A program made the translations under genes and the position numbers. From Sulfitobacter sp. HNIBRBA3233 (GTDB taxonomy: Bacteria; Pseudomonadota; Alphaproteobacteria; Rhodobacterales; Rhodobacteraceae), in assembly GCF_040149665.1 (NCBI RefSeq), contig NZ_JBEFLP010000001.1, forward strand, positions 496,001 to 560,000: a stretch of DNA of 64,000 nucleotides. The letters are read 5' to 3'. Shown here in pieces: positions 53,402 through 62,043 of this stretch; within the stretch, counting starts at the first letter, position 1, and every line of letters starts with the position of its first letter. The notes beneath the pieces were generated by a model. That model did not search any database. It saw nothing but the letters and a program-made list of their open reading frames with translations, and was not told the DNA's origin.

Positions 53402-53899
53402 ATGCGCGTCGGCCTGTATCCCGGAACTTTCGACCCCATCACTCTGGGACATATCGACATCATTCGCCGCGCCACGCGCCTTGTGGACAAGCTGGTGATC
53501 GGCGTTGCGATCAACCGCGACAAGGGCCCCTTGTTCTCGCTCGAAGAGCGGGTGGAACTGATCGAGGCGGAATGCTCGGCCCTGACCGAAGAAACCGGTG
53601 TCGAGATCGTCGCCCATCCCTTCGAGAATCTGCTGATCCACTGCGCGCAGGATGTCGGCGCCAGTGTGATCGTGCGCGGTCTGCGCGCGGTTGCCGACTT
53701 TGAATACGAATACCAGATGGTCGGCATGAACCGGCAGCTGAACAAGCAGATCGAGACGGTCTTCCTTATGGCCGAAGCGCAGCATCAGGCCATCGCCAGC
53801 AAGCTGGTGAAGGAAATCGCGCGCCTGGACGGCGATATCACCACCTTCGTGACACCGCGCGTGAAAACCGCCCTGCGCGCCAAGCTGGGCAAATCCTGA
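53402..53899 (+). CDS. coaD: Phosphopantetheine adenylyltransferase
   Basis: 165 residues. It joins ATP and 4'-phosphopantetheine to dephospho-CoA. Motifs: YPGTFDPITLGHIDIIRRA (TxGH nucleotidyl-transferase site), RGLRAVADFEYEYQMVGMNRQL and the late SKLVKEIA. AAGGAGTGAGCGC precedes the ATG at 53402; the longer frame is not conserved. It is convergent with gap across 7 nt. Confidence 0.96.
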   Translation: MRVGLYPGTFDPITLGHIDIIRRATRLVDKLVIGVAINRDKGPLFSLEERVELIEAECSALTEETGVEIVAHPFENLLIHCAQDVGASVIVRGLRAVADFEYEYQMVGMNRQLNKQIETVFLMAEAQHQAIASKLVKEIARLDGDITTFVTPRVKTALRAKLGKS

Positions 53900-53906
53900 T
53901 CGCGGC

Positions 53907-54908
53907 TTAAGGCGCGGCGGCCATGGCGGCGGCCGTGTCCAGCATCCGGTTCGAAAACGCCCATTCATTATCGTACCACGCAAGGACGCGGGCCTGTGTG
54001 CCGTTTTGCACATGGGTCTGGTCACTGGCGATGATCGCGCTGCGCGCGTCGCCCGCAAAATCGCGCGACACCAGCTTGCGTGTGGTCAGGCCCAGTATCC
54101 GCGGCTGAGCCTCTGCCGCGGCGCGCAGGGCGTCGTTGACTTCGGCCGTGCTGGTCGCACGGTCGAGTTCGACGACAAGGTCGATGCAAGAGACATTCGG
54201 CGCGGGCACACGGATCGCCGTGCCGGTGATCCGCCCCGCGAGGTCGGGCAGCACCAGTGCCATGGTATCCGCGGCACCGGTGCTGGTGGGGATCATCGAC
54301 ATCCCGGCGGCGCGCGCGCGGTAGAGATCCGCATGGGCGCGGTCGTGCACCGGTTGGTTGCCGGTATAGCTGTGTACGGTGGTCATGTGACCGTGGCGGA
54401 TGCCAAAAGCCGCGTGCAGCGCCTGCGCCACCGGCACGAGGCAGTTCGTCGTGCATGACGCGTTCGAGACGATCCTGTCGTCGCCGCGCAGACTGTCGTG
54501 ATTGATCCCGAACACGACCGTGGGCGCGCCCGCCCCCTCGGCGGGGGCCGAGATCAGAACCTTCCCTGCGCCCCCGTCCAGATGGCGCAGCGCCAGTGCC
54601 GGATCGCGAAAGGCGCCCGTGCATTCCAGCACGATGTCGACACCGGTCCAGTCGACCTTTTCCGGCGCCATTTCGTGGCTCACGCGGATGGGCCCTGTGC
54701 CCGCGTCGATGGTGGTGCCACGCACCACGACCTCTCGGCCCAGCCGCCCGTGCACGCTGTCGAATTCAAGTAGATGCGCGCAGGTGTCTATGGGGGCCGG
54801 ATCGTTGATCGCCACCACCTTCAGATCGTCGCGCCCCGACGCGATAAGGGCCCGCAGCACCGTGCGACCGATGCGGCCAAACCCGTTAACTCCAAGTGCA
54901 ACAGGCAC
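53907..54908 (-). CDS. Glyceraldehyde-3-phosphate dehydrogenase, paralogue with Asp36
   Basis: 333 residues. NAD-binding GVNGFGRIGR at the start, catalytic Cys152 in SNASCTTN, then HSYTGNQPVHDRAH and PTSTGAADTMALVLP, ending WYDNEWAFSNRM. Asp36 (VVAINDPAP) is kept, which favours NAD over NADP. It is the more divergent of the two tandem copies: family-typical NHDxHSS near the phosphate site is here DFAGDARSAIIASDQT. It is third in the order gap, small membrane protein, this gene. Confidence 0.93.
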   Translation of the reverse strand: MPVALGVNGFGRIGRTVLRALIASGRDDLKVVAINDPAPIDTCAHLLEFDSVHGRLGREVVVRGTTIDAGTGPIRVSHEMAPEKVDWTGVDIVLECTGAFRDPALALRHLDGGAGKVLISAPAEGAGAPTVVFGINHDSLRGDDRIVSNASCTTNCLVPVAQALHAAFGIRHGHMTTVHSYTGNQPVHDRAHADLYRARAAGMSMIPTSTGAADTMALVLPDLAGRITGTAIRVPAPNVSCIDLVVELDRATSTAEVNDALRAAAEAQPRILGLTTRKLVSRDFAGDARSAIIASDQTHVQNGTQARVLAWYDNEWAFSNRMLDTAAAMAAAP

Positions 54909-55026
54909 GTGACACCTCTTTTGATCAAATCATGGCCAACAGATGTAGGAGCGCGCAGATCTGTCAACCGCCGCAGGGTTGATCGGTACAATTTCGGGTG
55001 TTTTTAGTGCCAGTTTGAATGGGGTT

Positions 55027-55170
55027 CTAGCGCCAGAAGGCGATCCATTCGATCAGTTCGGTGAACTTCTTTGCCAGAAAGACAAGGTGCTCGGTGCCGA
55101 AGTAGATCGCGTCGACTGCAACAGCGCCGACAATAAGAAGACCCAGCACAAGGGCGATGCTGTTCGTCAT
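55027..55170 (-). CDS. 47-residue membrane protein between the gap genes
   Basis: One hydrophobic segment (SIALVLGLLIVGAVAVDAIYFG, residues about 3-24) followed by an amphipathic tail with aromatic end (LVFLAKKFTELIEWIAFWR). GAGGA lies 8 nt before the ATG at 55170. The longer frame upstream is a shadow of gap. It lies 61 nt after gap and 118 nt before the second GAPDH gene. Function unknown; I believe similar small proteins occur next to gap in related bacteria. Confidence 0.75.
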   Translation of the reverse strand: MTNSIALVLGLLIVGAVAVDAIYFGTEHLVFLAKKFTELIEWIAFWR

Positions 55171-55231
55171 GTGGGCGTCCTCTGCCGTTGCCTGCACTCT
55201 TCGATAGGGCAGGCAACGGCGGCTGGCAAGT

Positions 55232-56233
55232 TCAGCGCAGCTGGCCCATGGCCACGGCCACATCGGCCATCCGCACCGAGAACGCCCATTCGTTGTCGTA
55301 CCAGGCCAGCACCCGCACGGTGCGGCCCGCCACGACGATCGTCTGGTCCGGCGCAAAGATCGAGCTATGCTCGGTGTGGTTGAAGTCGATCGACACCTTC
55401 TGCGCCGGATCATAGGCCATCACACGGCTCATGTGACCCTCGGCTGCGGCCTTGGCGGCGGCGTTGATTTCCTCCACCGTCACATCGCGACCGGCAGTAA
55501 AGGTCAGGTCCACCGCCGAGACATTCGGCGTCGGCACGCGCATCGCGGTCCCGTCCAGCTTACCCTTGAGCGCGGGCAATACCTCGCCAAGGGCCTTGGC
55601 GGCACCGGTCGAAGTGGGGATGATCGCCATCGCCGCCGCGCGGGCGCGGTAGAGATCCTTGTGACGGCGGTCCAGCGTCGGCTGGTCGCCCGTGTAGCTG
55701 TGGATCGTGGTCATCAGGCCGCTTTCGATGCCCACGGCCTCGTGCATGACCTTCGCCAGCGGAGCAAGGCAGTTCGTGGTGCACGACCCGTTCGAGATCA
55801 TCGTGTCCGAGGCCTGCAGCGTGTCGTCATTGACGCCGAACACGATGGTGCGGTCGACGTTCTTGCCCGGTGCGGACAGCAGGACCTTCTTTGCGCCCTG
55901 TTCGATATGGGCGCGGGCCTTGTTGCCATCGTTGAATTTGCCCGTGCATTCCAGCACCACGTCACAGCCGGACCAGTCCAGCTCTTCGAGGTTGTAAGTG
56001 GACATGACCTCGATATCGTTCTGCCCGAGGTTCAGATAGCCGTCGTCGACCGTGATATCGCCCGGGAAACGCCCGTGGACACTGTCGTAACGCAGAAGAT
56101 GCGCTGCCGTTTCGATGGGGCCCGTCGCGTTGAGCTTGATGACTTCGATATCGTCACGCCCGCTGGCCGCGATATGCGACAGGGTGCAACGCCCGATACG
56201 GCCGAAACCGTTGATGCCGACTTTGATGGTCAT
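55232..56233 (-). CDS. gap: Type I glyceraldehyde-3-phosphate dehydrogenase
   Basis: 333 residues. It interconverts glyceraldehyde 3-phosphate and 1,3-bisphosphoglycerate. Motifs: GINGFGRIGR, catalytic Cys151 in SNGSCTTN, HSYTGDQPTLDRRHKDLYRARAAAM, PTSTGAAKALGEVLP, FNHTEHSS and WYDNEWAFSVRM. Position 36 is Ala (VIKLNATGP) where NAD-specific enzymes keep Asp, so NADP use is possible. The ATG at 56233 gives MTIKVGINGFG. Two operator-like repeats lie about 90-120 nt upstream. Confidence 0.96.
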   Translation of the reverse strand: MTIKVGINGFGRIGRCTLSHIAASGRDDIEVIKLNATGPIETAAHLLRYDSVHGRFPGDITVDDGYLNLGQNDIEVMSTYNLEELDWSGCDVVLECTGKFNDGNKARAHIEQGAKKVLLSAPGKNVDRTIVFGVNDDTLQASDTMISNGSCTTNCLAPLAKVMHEAVGIESGLMTTIHSYTGDQPTLDRRHKDLYRARAAAMAIIPTSTGAAKALGEVLPALKGKLDGTAMRVPTPNVSAVDLTFTAGRDVTVEEINAAAKAAAEGHMSRVMAYDPAQKVSIDFNHTEHSSIFAPDQTIVVAGRTVRVLAWYDNEWAFSVRMADVAVAMGQLR

Positions 56234-56322
56234 GGGGGAGGCTCCGTCAGATTGGAATTCCTGCCTCCTATAGACCCGCGCCGTGACCGGGGGCCAGTGC
56301 GAAAGGCCCTTTGTGATCGGCA

Positions 56323-56355
56323 TGTTAGCGTTAAAATCCGGGGTTAGCGGTAACG
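56323..56355 (-). promoter_or_regulatory. Two direct operator-like repeats ahead of gap
   Basis: TGTTAGCGTTAAAA (56323-56336) and GGTTAGCGGTAACG (56342-56355), spaced 19 nt start to start. Each approximates a palindrome with central CG, the form of LacI-family operators; the consensus TGTTAGCGCTAACA that I recall for the carbon regulator CceR/AkgR of Rhodobacter matches closely. The match is by eye from memory. Confidence 0.5.
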
Positions 56356-56433
56356 GCGGCGCGTAACGGGGGCTTGGCAATCCGGCGCAGGCGCTCTAGC
56401 TGACGATGAGGCTAGTGAAAAGGATACGGGCGC

Positions 56434-57402
56434 GTGAGTGGATTGATTGCATTACTGGACGATGTCGCCGCGATCGCGAAAGTGGCGGCGTCTTCGGTGG
56501 ATGACGTGATCGGGCAGGCGACCAAGGCTTCGGCCAAGGCCGCGGGCGCGGTCATCGACGACGCGGCGGTTACGCCGAAATACGTTCACGGCTTCGAAGC
56601 CAAGCGCGAACTGCCGATCATCTGGCGCATCACCAAGGGATCGCTGCGAAACAAGCTTCTTATCCTTCTGCCCGTGGGTCTGGCGCTGTCGGCCTTCGCG
56701 CCCTGGGCGATTCCACCGCTTCTGATGCTGGGCGGTGCCTATCTATGTTTCGAGGGCGCGGAAAAGATCGCCCACGCGTTGGGGATCAGCGAGGGCCACA
56801 CGGACCATCCCGCCAAGGGCAAGGTGATCGAGGATCCCGCGCACCTCGAAGAGGAAAAGGCGCAAGGCGCGATCAAGACCGATTTCATCCTGTCCGCCGA
56901 GATCATGACCATCGCGCTGTCGAATATCCCCAACCTCGGGTTCTGGATGGAGGCGGCGACGCTGGCCATGGTGGCGATCATCATCACGGTCGCGGTCTAC
57001 GGCTCCGTGGCGCTGATCGTGAAGATGGACGATATCGGGCTGAGCATGGCCAATGCCGGACGGCTTGGCGTGACGCGCGCGATCGGGCGCGGTCTGGTCA
57101 AGGGCATGCCGGGGTTCCTGAAGGCGCTGACGATCGTAGGCACGGCGGCGATGCTGTGGGTCGGTGGATCCATCATTGTCCACGGGCTTGAAGTAATGGG
57201 GTTCGCCGCACCGGCCCAGATCATCCACGATGCCGCCTATGCGGTCGCACATGCGGTGGACCGCTGGCAGGGGGCCGTGGAATGGACCGTGACCGCGGCG
57301 CTCGACGGTGTGCTTGGCCTTGCCCTCGGGGTCGTGCTGATCCCCATCGGCGAAAAGATCATCACCCCGATCTGGCGGGCCGTCACCGCCAAGATGCCTT
57401 GA
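56434..57402 (+). CDS. DUF808 (YedI-like) membrane protein
   Basis: 322 residues with a GTG start after AAAAGGATACGGG. The N-terminal signature is SGLIALLDDVAAIAKVAASSVDDVIGQATKASAKAAGAVIDDAAVTPKYV, followed by several membrane segments (LLILLPVGLALSAFAPWAIPPLLML, AATLAMVAIIITVAVYG, and two near the C terminus). KTDFILSAEIMTIALSNI is the conserved central loop. Function unknown. It is divergent from gap. Confidence 0.92.
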   Translation: MSGLIALLDDVAAIAKVAASSVDDVIGQATKASAKAAGAVIDDAAVTPKYVHGFEAKRELPIIWRITKGSLRNKLLILLPVGLALSAFAPWAIPPLLMLGGAYLCFEGAEKIAHALGISEGHTDHPAKGKVIEDPAHLEEEKAQGAIKTDFILSAEIMTIALSNIPNLGFWMEAATLAMVAIIITVAVYGSVALIVKMDDIGLSMANAGRLGVTRAIGRGLVKGMPGFLKALTIVGTAAMLWVGGSIIVHGLEVMGFAAPAQIIHDAAYAVAHAVDRWQGAVEWTVTAALDGVLGLALGVVLIPIGEKIITPIWRAVTAKMP

Positions 57403-57454
57403 CAGCGCGCAAGCCGTGCGGCGCAGGGCGGAACCCTGCGGCGCACGCAGCTGT
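57401..57454 (+). terminator. Compound hairpin after the DUF808 gene
   Basis: GACAGC (57401-57406) and GCTGTC (57449-57454) enclose GTGCGGCGCAGGG / CCCTGCGGCGCAC with one mismatch. The trailing T content is modest. It overlaps the stop codon. Confidence 0.5.
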
Positions 57455-57534
57455 CTATTGTACAAATGAAGATGGTTTCGGCGGTGCTTTACGCTTCGCC
57501 AACGGAACCGGAGAAGCAGGACCGCTGCGCGGGA

Positions 57535-57714
57535 TCAGGATTCCAGCGTGCGGTTGCGCAGTTGGTTGCAAATCACGGCACAGGCCAGCGCCGCCATGCC
57601 GAGGTGTCCGAAAAGGACGTAGTTCCAAAGGGTCTCGCCAAAGCTGCCGCCGGTCAAAAGCGAAATCACGGCAGCAACGCCTCCGGTCATGATCGCAGTC
57701 AGCAAATAGGCCAT
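57535..57714 (-). CDS. 59-residue two-helix membrane protein
   Basis: Read from the - strand: ATG at 57714 with GGAGGCACC directly upstream, stop TGA at 57535-57537. The protein has two hydrophobic segments (LLTAIMTGGVAAVISLLTG and VLFGHLGMAALACAVICN) joined by GSFGETLWNY, and a charged tail QLRNRTLES. The strong ribosome site and clean two-helix pattern support it as a real gene. A TATACT -10-like box (TATACT on the - strand, about 57765-57770) lies upstream. I do not recognise the family. Confidence 0.7.
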   Translation of the reverse strand: MAYLLTAIMTGGVAAVISLLTGGSFGETLWNYVLFGHLGMAALACAVICNQLRNRTLES

Positions 57715-57893
57715 GGTGCCTCCTTCGGGGGTGTAACCTTACCGTGTGCCCTAATCGTTAAAGTAGTATAAATTCCAATCAAGGCTTCTTCACACTAGGC
57801 GGCACTTGTGGCCGAACATCGCCCCAATTGTGGCAAGACTGGCACGAACTGGCCTATCTGGCGAGAACAAACTGTTGCCATTCCGGAAACAAT

Positions 57894-57925
57894 AAGGGCG
57901 GCCCTTCGTCCGAAGCACCGCCCTT
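57894..57925 (-). terminator. Hairpin after tkt
   Basis: AAGGGCGG (57894-57901) pairs with CCGCCCTT (57918-57925), with an inner CTTCG-TC-CGAAG stem. On the - strand it starts 23 nt after the tkt stop and is followed by a weakly T-rich run. Confidence 0.65.
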
Positions 57926-57947
57926 GTTGTTGATTTCGGGATGCGGA

Positions 57948-59963
57948 TCAGAGCAGGGCTTTGGCCCGTGTCGCGACATTCTCGGCGGTGATGCCGTATT
58001 TCTGGAACAATTCGTCGGCTGGTGCGGATGCGCCAAAGCTGTCCATGCCCACGAAATCGGCCTTGCCCCATTTGCCACGTTCGCCCAGAAGCCAGCGGTC
58101 CCAGCCTTGCCGCACGCCTGCTTCCACGCCCACACGTACGGCACCTCCGGGCAGAACCCGCTTGCGGTATGCCTCGTCCTGCTGGGCAAAAAGCTCCATG
58201 CAGGGCAGGGACACCACGCGGGTGCCGATCCCTTCGGCCTGAAGCAGATCGCGCGCGGCCAGCGCCACGGATACTTCCGATCCGGTCGCGATCAGGATCA
58301 CCTGCCGCTTGCCTTCGGCATCCTTCAGAACGTAGCCGCCCTGCGCGGTGAGGTTCTTGTTCTTATGCTCCAACCGGACGGTCGGCACACCCTGACGGGT
58401 CAGCGACAGAACCGAGGGGGTGGATTTTTCCGTCAGCGCGATTTCCCACGCCTCGGCGGTCTCGACCGTGTCGGCAGGGCGGAAGACCAGCGTGTTCGGT
58501 GTGGCGCGGCTGATGGCCAGATGCTCGACCGGCTGGTGAGTCGGCCCGTCTTCGCCCAGACCGATGCTGTCGTGGGTCATCACATAGACCACGGGCTGTT
58601 TCATCAGCGCGGACAGGCGCATCGCGGGGCGCGCGTAGTCGGTGAAACACATGAAGGTGCCCGAATAGGGGCGCACGCCGCCGTGCAAGGCCATGCCGTT
58701 CATGGCGCTCGCCATTCCGTGCTCGCGGATGCCCCAGTAGACATAGCGACCCTCGCGCGACATGACGTCGAAAACACCCAGATCGGCGGTTTTGGTGTTG
58801 TTCGATCCGGTCAGGTCCGCAGAGCCGCCAACGGTTTCGGGCATGATCGGGTTGATCACTTCCAGCACCTTTTCCGACGAGGCCCGTGTGGCCAGTTTCG
58901 GCGCGGTTTCCGAGGTTTGCTTCTTGAACGCCTTGATCGTCGCGCTCAGCTTCTTTGGCGCGTCAAGCGCGAGTGCGCGGTTGAAAGTCTCGCGCTTGGC
59001 GCGTGGCATCTTGTCAAAGCGTTCCTCCCAGGCGCGGCGCACATCGGCACCGCGTGCGCCGATCGCTTCCCAGGCCTGCTTGATGTCCTTGGGCACGTCG
59101 AAGGGCGCCGCGGTCCAGCCCCAGGCCTCTTTCGCCGCCGTTGCGGCGGCGTCATCGGTCAGCGCGCCGTGGCCCTTGGAGGTGTCCTGTGCAGCGTGTC
59201 CCAGCGCGATGTGGGTCTTGCAGGCGATCATGCTGGGGGTCGCGGTCTTTTTGGCAGCCGTCAGTGCCGCGTCGATCTCGTCGGGGTTGTGGCCGTCGAT
59301 TTCCTGCACGTCCCATCCGGCGGCGCGGAAGCGCGCGACCTGATCGGTGCGGTCCGACAGGCTGACGGGACCGTCGATGGTGATGTCGTTGTTGTCCCAC
59401 ATCACGATCAGCTTGCTCAGCTGATGACGCCCGGCGATGGCGATCGCTTCCTGGCTCACGCCTTCCATCAGGCAGCCGTCACCGGCGATCACATATGTGT
59501 GGTGGTCGACCACTTTCGCGCCATAGGTGGCCCGCTGGATCTCTTCTGCCATGGCAAAGCCCACGGAATTGGCGATCCCTTGCCCCAGCGGCCCGGTGGT
59601 GGTTTCGATCGCATCGGCAAGGAAATTCTCGGGATGGCCCGCGGTGCGCGCGCCCATCTGGCGGAAATTCTTGATCTCCTCGATCGGGAACTGGGCATCG
59701 CCGACCAGATGCAGCAGTGCGTAGATCAGCATGGAGCCGTGTCCGGCGGACAGGATGAAACGGTCCCGGTCGGGCCATGTCGGCTGCGCGGCGTCGAACT
59801 TCAGGTGCCGTTCGAACAGCACCGTGGCCACATCGGCCATGCCGATGGGCATGCCGGAATGGCCGGAATTCGCTGCTATTACCGCGTCGAGCGTGAGCGC
59901 GCGGATCGCGCCCGCCTTTGACCAATGTTCGGGGTGGGCGGATGCGAGGGCTTTGAGATCCAC
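57948..59963 (-). CDS. tkt: Transketolase
   Basis: 671 residues, GTG start at 59963 giving the family N terminus (V/M)[27 protein letters not shown]; upstream in-frame ATG is not conserved. Thiamine diphosphate enzyme of the pentose phosphate pathway. Motifs: [67 protein letters not shown] (TPP motif) and [25 protein letters not shown]. It is divergent from the coiled-coil/zapA pair across a 234-nt spacer in which I see no gene or clear promoter. Confidence 0.96.
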   Translation of the reverse strand: MDLKALASAHPEHWSKAGAIRALTLDAVIAANSGHSGMPIGMADVATVLFERHLKFDAAQPTWPDRDRFILSAGHGSMLIYALLHLVGDAQFPIEEIKNFRQMGARTAGHPENFLADAIETTTGPLGQGIANSVGFAMAEEIQRATYGAKVVDHHTYVIAGDGCLMEGVSQEAIAIAGRHQLSKLIVMWDNNDITIDGPVSLSDRTDQVARFRAAGWDVQEIDGHNPDEIDAALTAAKKTATPSMIACKTHIALGHAAQDTSKGHGALTDDAAATAAKEAWGWTAAPFDVPKDIKQAWEAIGARGADVRRAWEERFDKMPRAKRETFNRALALDAPKKLSATIKAFKKQTSETAPKLATRASSEKVLEVINPIMPETVGGSADLTGSNNTKTADLGVFDVMSREGRYVYWGIREHGMASAMNGMALHGGVRPYSGTFMCFTDYARPAMRLSALMKQPVVYVMTHDSIGLGEDGPTHQPVEHLAISRATPNTLVFRPADTVETAEAWEIALTEKSTPSVLSLTRQGVPTVRLEHKNKNLTAQGGYVLKDAEGKRQVILIATGSEVSVALAARDLLQAEGIGTRVVSLPCMELFAQQDEAYRKRVLPGGAVRVGVEAGVRQGWDRWLLGERGKWGKADFVGMDSFGASAPADELFQKYGITAENVATRAKALL

Positions 59964-60197
59964 GGGGGGTGCTCCGTTCTGGGGGATGTGGCGTGTGAAT
60001 AGCAGCACCGGGCGAAAGATCAAGCAGGCCGGGCACGCGCATGAAGGACGCGGGCCAAAGCACTGTTCTCAAAGGGGGGCAGCATTTCAGTCCGGATATG
60101 GGTAGGATCGTGAACGAAGCGACGGGTGACTGATTCGCAAAAGGGTGCAACCGACGCGGCGGCGTATCGACCGTCCACCGATTTGAGCGAGGAGCGG

Positions 60198-60683
60198 ATG
60201 AGCGACATCGAAGAATTGCAGCGGCGGATTACGGCCGCGATGGATCAGGTGGCCTACGGGATCGAACGCCTGTCGGTGGCCGCGCCGCAGGGCCCGGACG
60301 AAGAAACCACGCGGCTGCTCGAGGAAGAGCGCACCGCCAACGCCCAGTTGCAGGAACGGGTGCGCAGCCTGCGCTCCAAATCCGAAGCCGAACTGGCCGA
60401 GCTGCGCGCGCGGGTCGAAGAGGGCGAGGCGCGGATGGCGCAGCTCGATATCGAACTGCAACGGGTACGCCGTGCGAATGCGCAGCTGGCGGATGCCTGT
60501 GCGGCGCTGCGCGAGGCCAATACCGAAGGGGTGGGCGAGCCGCATCTCATCAACAAGGCGATGCTGGCCGAACTCGAAGGGCTGCGCGCGGCGCGCGCGG
60601 CGGATGTCGCCGAGGCGTCGGTGATCCTTGCCAGCCTGCAACCGCTCGTCGACAAAGCCACTGCCGCAGAGGAGGAAGCCTGA
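60198..60683 (+). CDS. Coiled-coil protein coupled to zapA
   Basis: 161 residues, soluble, acidic and almost wholly helical. A long coiled coil runs from about residue 40 to 110 (TRLLEEERTANAQLQERVRSLRSKSEAELAELRARVEEGEARMAQLDIELQRVRRANAQL). A second helix pair near the end reads LEGLRAARAADVAEASVILASLQPLVDK. GAGGAGCGG precedes the ATG at 60198. The stop shares TGATG with zapA. No enzyme motif. It could be a partner of ZapA at the Z ring, by position and shape only. Confidence 0.82.
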   Translation: MSDIEELQRRITAAMDQVAYGIERLSVAAPQGPDEETTRLLEEERTANAQLQERVRSLRSKSEAELAELRARVEEGEARMAQLDIELQRVRRANAQLADACAALREANTEGVGEPHLINKAMLAELEGLRAARAADVAEASVILASLQPLVDKATAAEEEA

Positions 60684-61075
60684 TGCCGGAGGTCAAGATT
60701 TCGATCGGTGGACGCCATTTCGATGTCGCCTGCCAGGAGGGCGAGGAAAGCTACCTGCACGCGGCGGCCAAGATGCTGGATGACGAAGCGCAGGTGCTCA
60801 ACGACCAGGTCGGGCGGATGCCCGAGGCGCGGATGCTGCTGATGGCAGGGCTGATGCTGGCCGACAAGACGGCGAGCGTCGAGGACAAGATCGTCGAGAT
60901 CCGCGCCGAACTGGCCGAGCGCGAGGCGGAACTGCACGGCCTGCGCAACCGCGTCGTGGAGCCCGAGCGCATCGAAGTGCCGGTGGTCCCGCAGTCGGTT
61001 ACGGACACGCTCGCCGAAATCGCCGCGCGTGCCGAGGCACTGGCGGCGGAGGTCGACGAGAAAGCGGGCGGCTGA
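60683..61075 (+). CDS. zapA: Cell division protein ZapA
   Basis: 130 residues. The N-terminal ZapA domain is VKISIGGRHFDVACQEGEESYLHAAAKMLDDEAQ, followed by RMLLMAGLMLADK and a helical tail. ZapA crosslinks FtsZ protofilaments. Translation is coupled to the preceding coiled-coil gene (TGATG). Confidence 0.92.
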   Translation: MPEVKISIGGRHFDVACQEGEESYLHAAAKMLDDEAQVLNDQVGRMPEARMLLMAGLMLADKTASVEDKIVEIRAELAEREAELHGLRNRVVEPERIEVPVVPQSVTDTLAEIAARAEALAAEVDEKAGG

Positions 61076-61110
61076 CGCCACTGCCCATCGTTGCCCGCAG
61101 CGACAAACGC

Positions 61111-61138
61111 AAAACGCCCCCTCCGCGAGGAGAGGGCG
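61111..61138 (-). terminator. Terminator of the bolA-grxD operon
   Basis: On the - strand CGCCCTC (61132-61138) pairs with GGGGGCG (61115-61121) and is followed by TTTT. It lies 45 nt after the grxD stop. Confidence 0.8.
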
Positions 61139-61182
61139 CATCCGTCAGGAGGAGCCCCCGAGGAGCCCTGCCGGTAAATCTG

Positions 61183-61545
61183 TCAGCCGTTCGCTTCGCG
61201 GATCTTCTCCGCCGCGTCCTTGTCGAAGGTCACACCGTTCTCGGCGAATAGCGTGTCCAGCTCGCCCGACAGCGTCATCTCTGTGATGATGTCGCAGCCG
61301 CCGACGAACTCGCCCTTGACGTAAAGCTGCGGAATGGTCGGCCAGTCGGAATAGTCCTTGATCCCCTGACGGATATTCTCGTCGGCCAGAACGTTCACAT
61401 CGGCATATTCCACACCCATGTAGTTCAGCACACCGGCTACGCGGCTGGAAAAACCGCATTGCGGCATCGATTTCGTGCCCTTCATGAACAGAACCACGTC
61501 GTTTTCTGTCACGGTTTGCTTGATCTGTGTCTGTGCGTCGCTCAT
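61183..61545 (-). CDS. grxD: Monothiol glutaredoxin, Grx4/GrxD type
   Basis: 120 residues. The active site is CGFS in [16 protein letters not shown], with [19 protein letters not shown] for glutathione binding. Such proteins carry a [2Fe-2S] cluster with glutathione, often together with BolA. The ATG at 61545 overlaps the stop of a 40-residue membrane gene (ATGA), which in turn overlaps bolA. A terminator follows. Confidence 0.95.
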   Translation of the reverse strand: MSDAQTQIKQTVTENDVVLFMKGTKSMPQCGFSSRVAGVLNYMGVEYADVNVLADENIRQGIKDYSDWPTIPQLYVKGEFVGGCDIITEMTLSGELDTLFAENGVTFDKDAAEKIREANG

Positions 61546-61664
61546 TTGTCGTCTGTCCTTACCGGCACCACTGCGCCGTTTTCTTGCCGAAGCGGGGTGA
61601 AGGCGCGCAGGCTGATCCCTGCCAGCGCCAGTACGAGGGCCGCCGTGATCGTCATCATCATCAT
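61542..61664 (-). CDS. 40-residue membrane protein between bolA and grxD
   Basis: Read from the - strand: four Met codons in a row, then [18 protein letters not shown] as a single membrane helix, then [18 protein letters not shown]. Its first ATG overlaps the bolA stop (ATGA, 61661-61664) and its TGA overlaps the grxD ATG (ATGA, 61542-61545). The double coupling and the clean helix argue strongly for a real gene. Function unknown; an anchor or partner for BolA-Grx complexes is speculative. Confidence 0.72.
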   Translation of the reverse strand: MMMMTITAALVLALAGISLRAFTPLRQENGAVVPVRTDDK

Positions 61665-61897
61665 TCCGGTACCTTTGTTGTGAGGGCAAGCGCGTGCAGA
61701 TCCCCTTGCGGGCCATCCATCTTGCCTTTGAGGGCGGCATAGACCGCGCGCTGTTGCTGCACGCGGTTCTTGCCGCGGAAACTCTCGTCGACGACCATGG
61801 CCGCCATATGCACGCCATCGCTGCCCTCGACCACGATCTGTGCGTCGGGGAACTCTGCGCGCAAAAGCTCTTCGATCTCGTGGGCTTGCATGGGCAT
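61661..61897 (-). CDS. bolA: BolA family protein
   Basis: 78 residues, short BolA type. [56 protein letters not shown] contains the BolA fold with the His and FxGKxxxxRxxxVY helix that meets glutaredoxin. GGAGACCGAC precedes the ATG at 61897; a second ATG two codons later is possible. It partners Grx4 in Fe-S handling, consistent with the operon. Confidence 0.94.
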   Translation of the reverse strand: MPMQAHEIEELLRAEFPDAQIVVEGSDGVHMAAMVVDESFRGKNRVQQQRAVYAALKGKMDGPQGDLHALALTTKVPE

Positions 61898-62043
61898 GTC
61901 GGTCTCCGCGTTTTGTCTTCCACCGAAGATGTAGTCGCCCCGCCGACGCTTCGCAAGGGAGCGCGCGGCCCCTTGCATCGCGGCGCTACATAATCGACCA
62001 TCGCGCAGGCCCCTTGCGGGGGCATTCGAAGAAAGGACCGACC

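Noticed and set aside
57466..57771. 101-residue + strand open frame downstream of the DUF808 gene
   Set aside because: No ribosome site and no sensible protein pattern; the opposite strand carries the better-supported 59-residue membrane gene.
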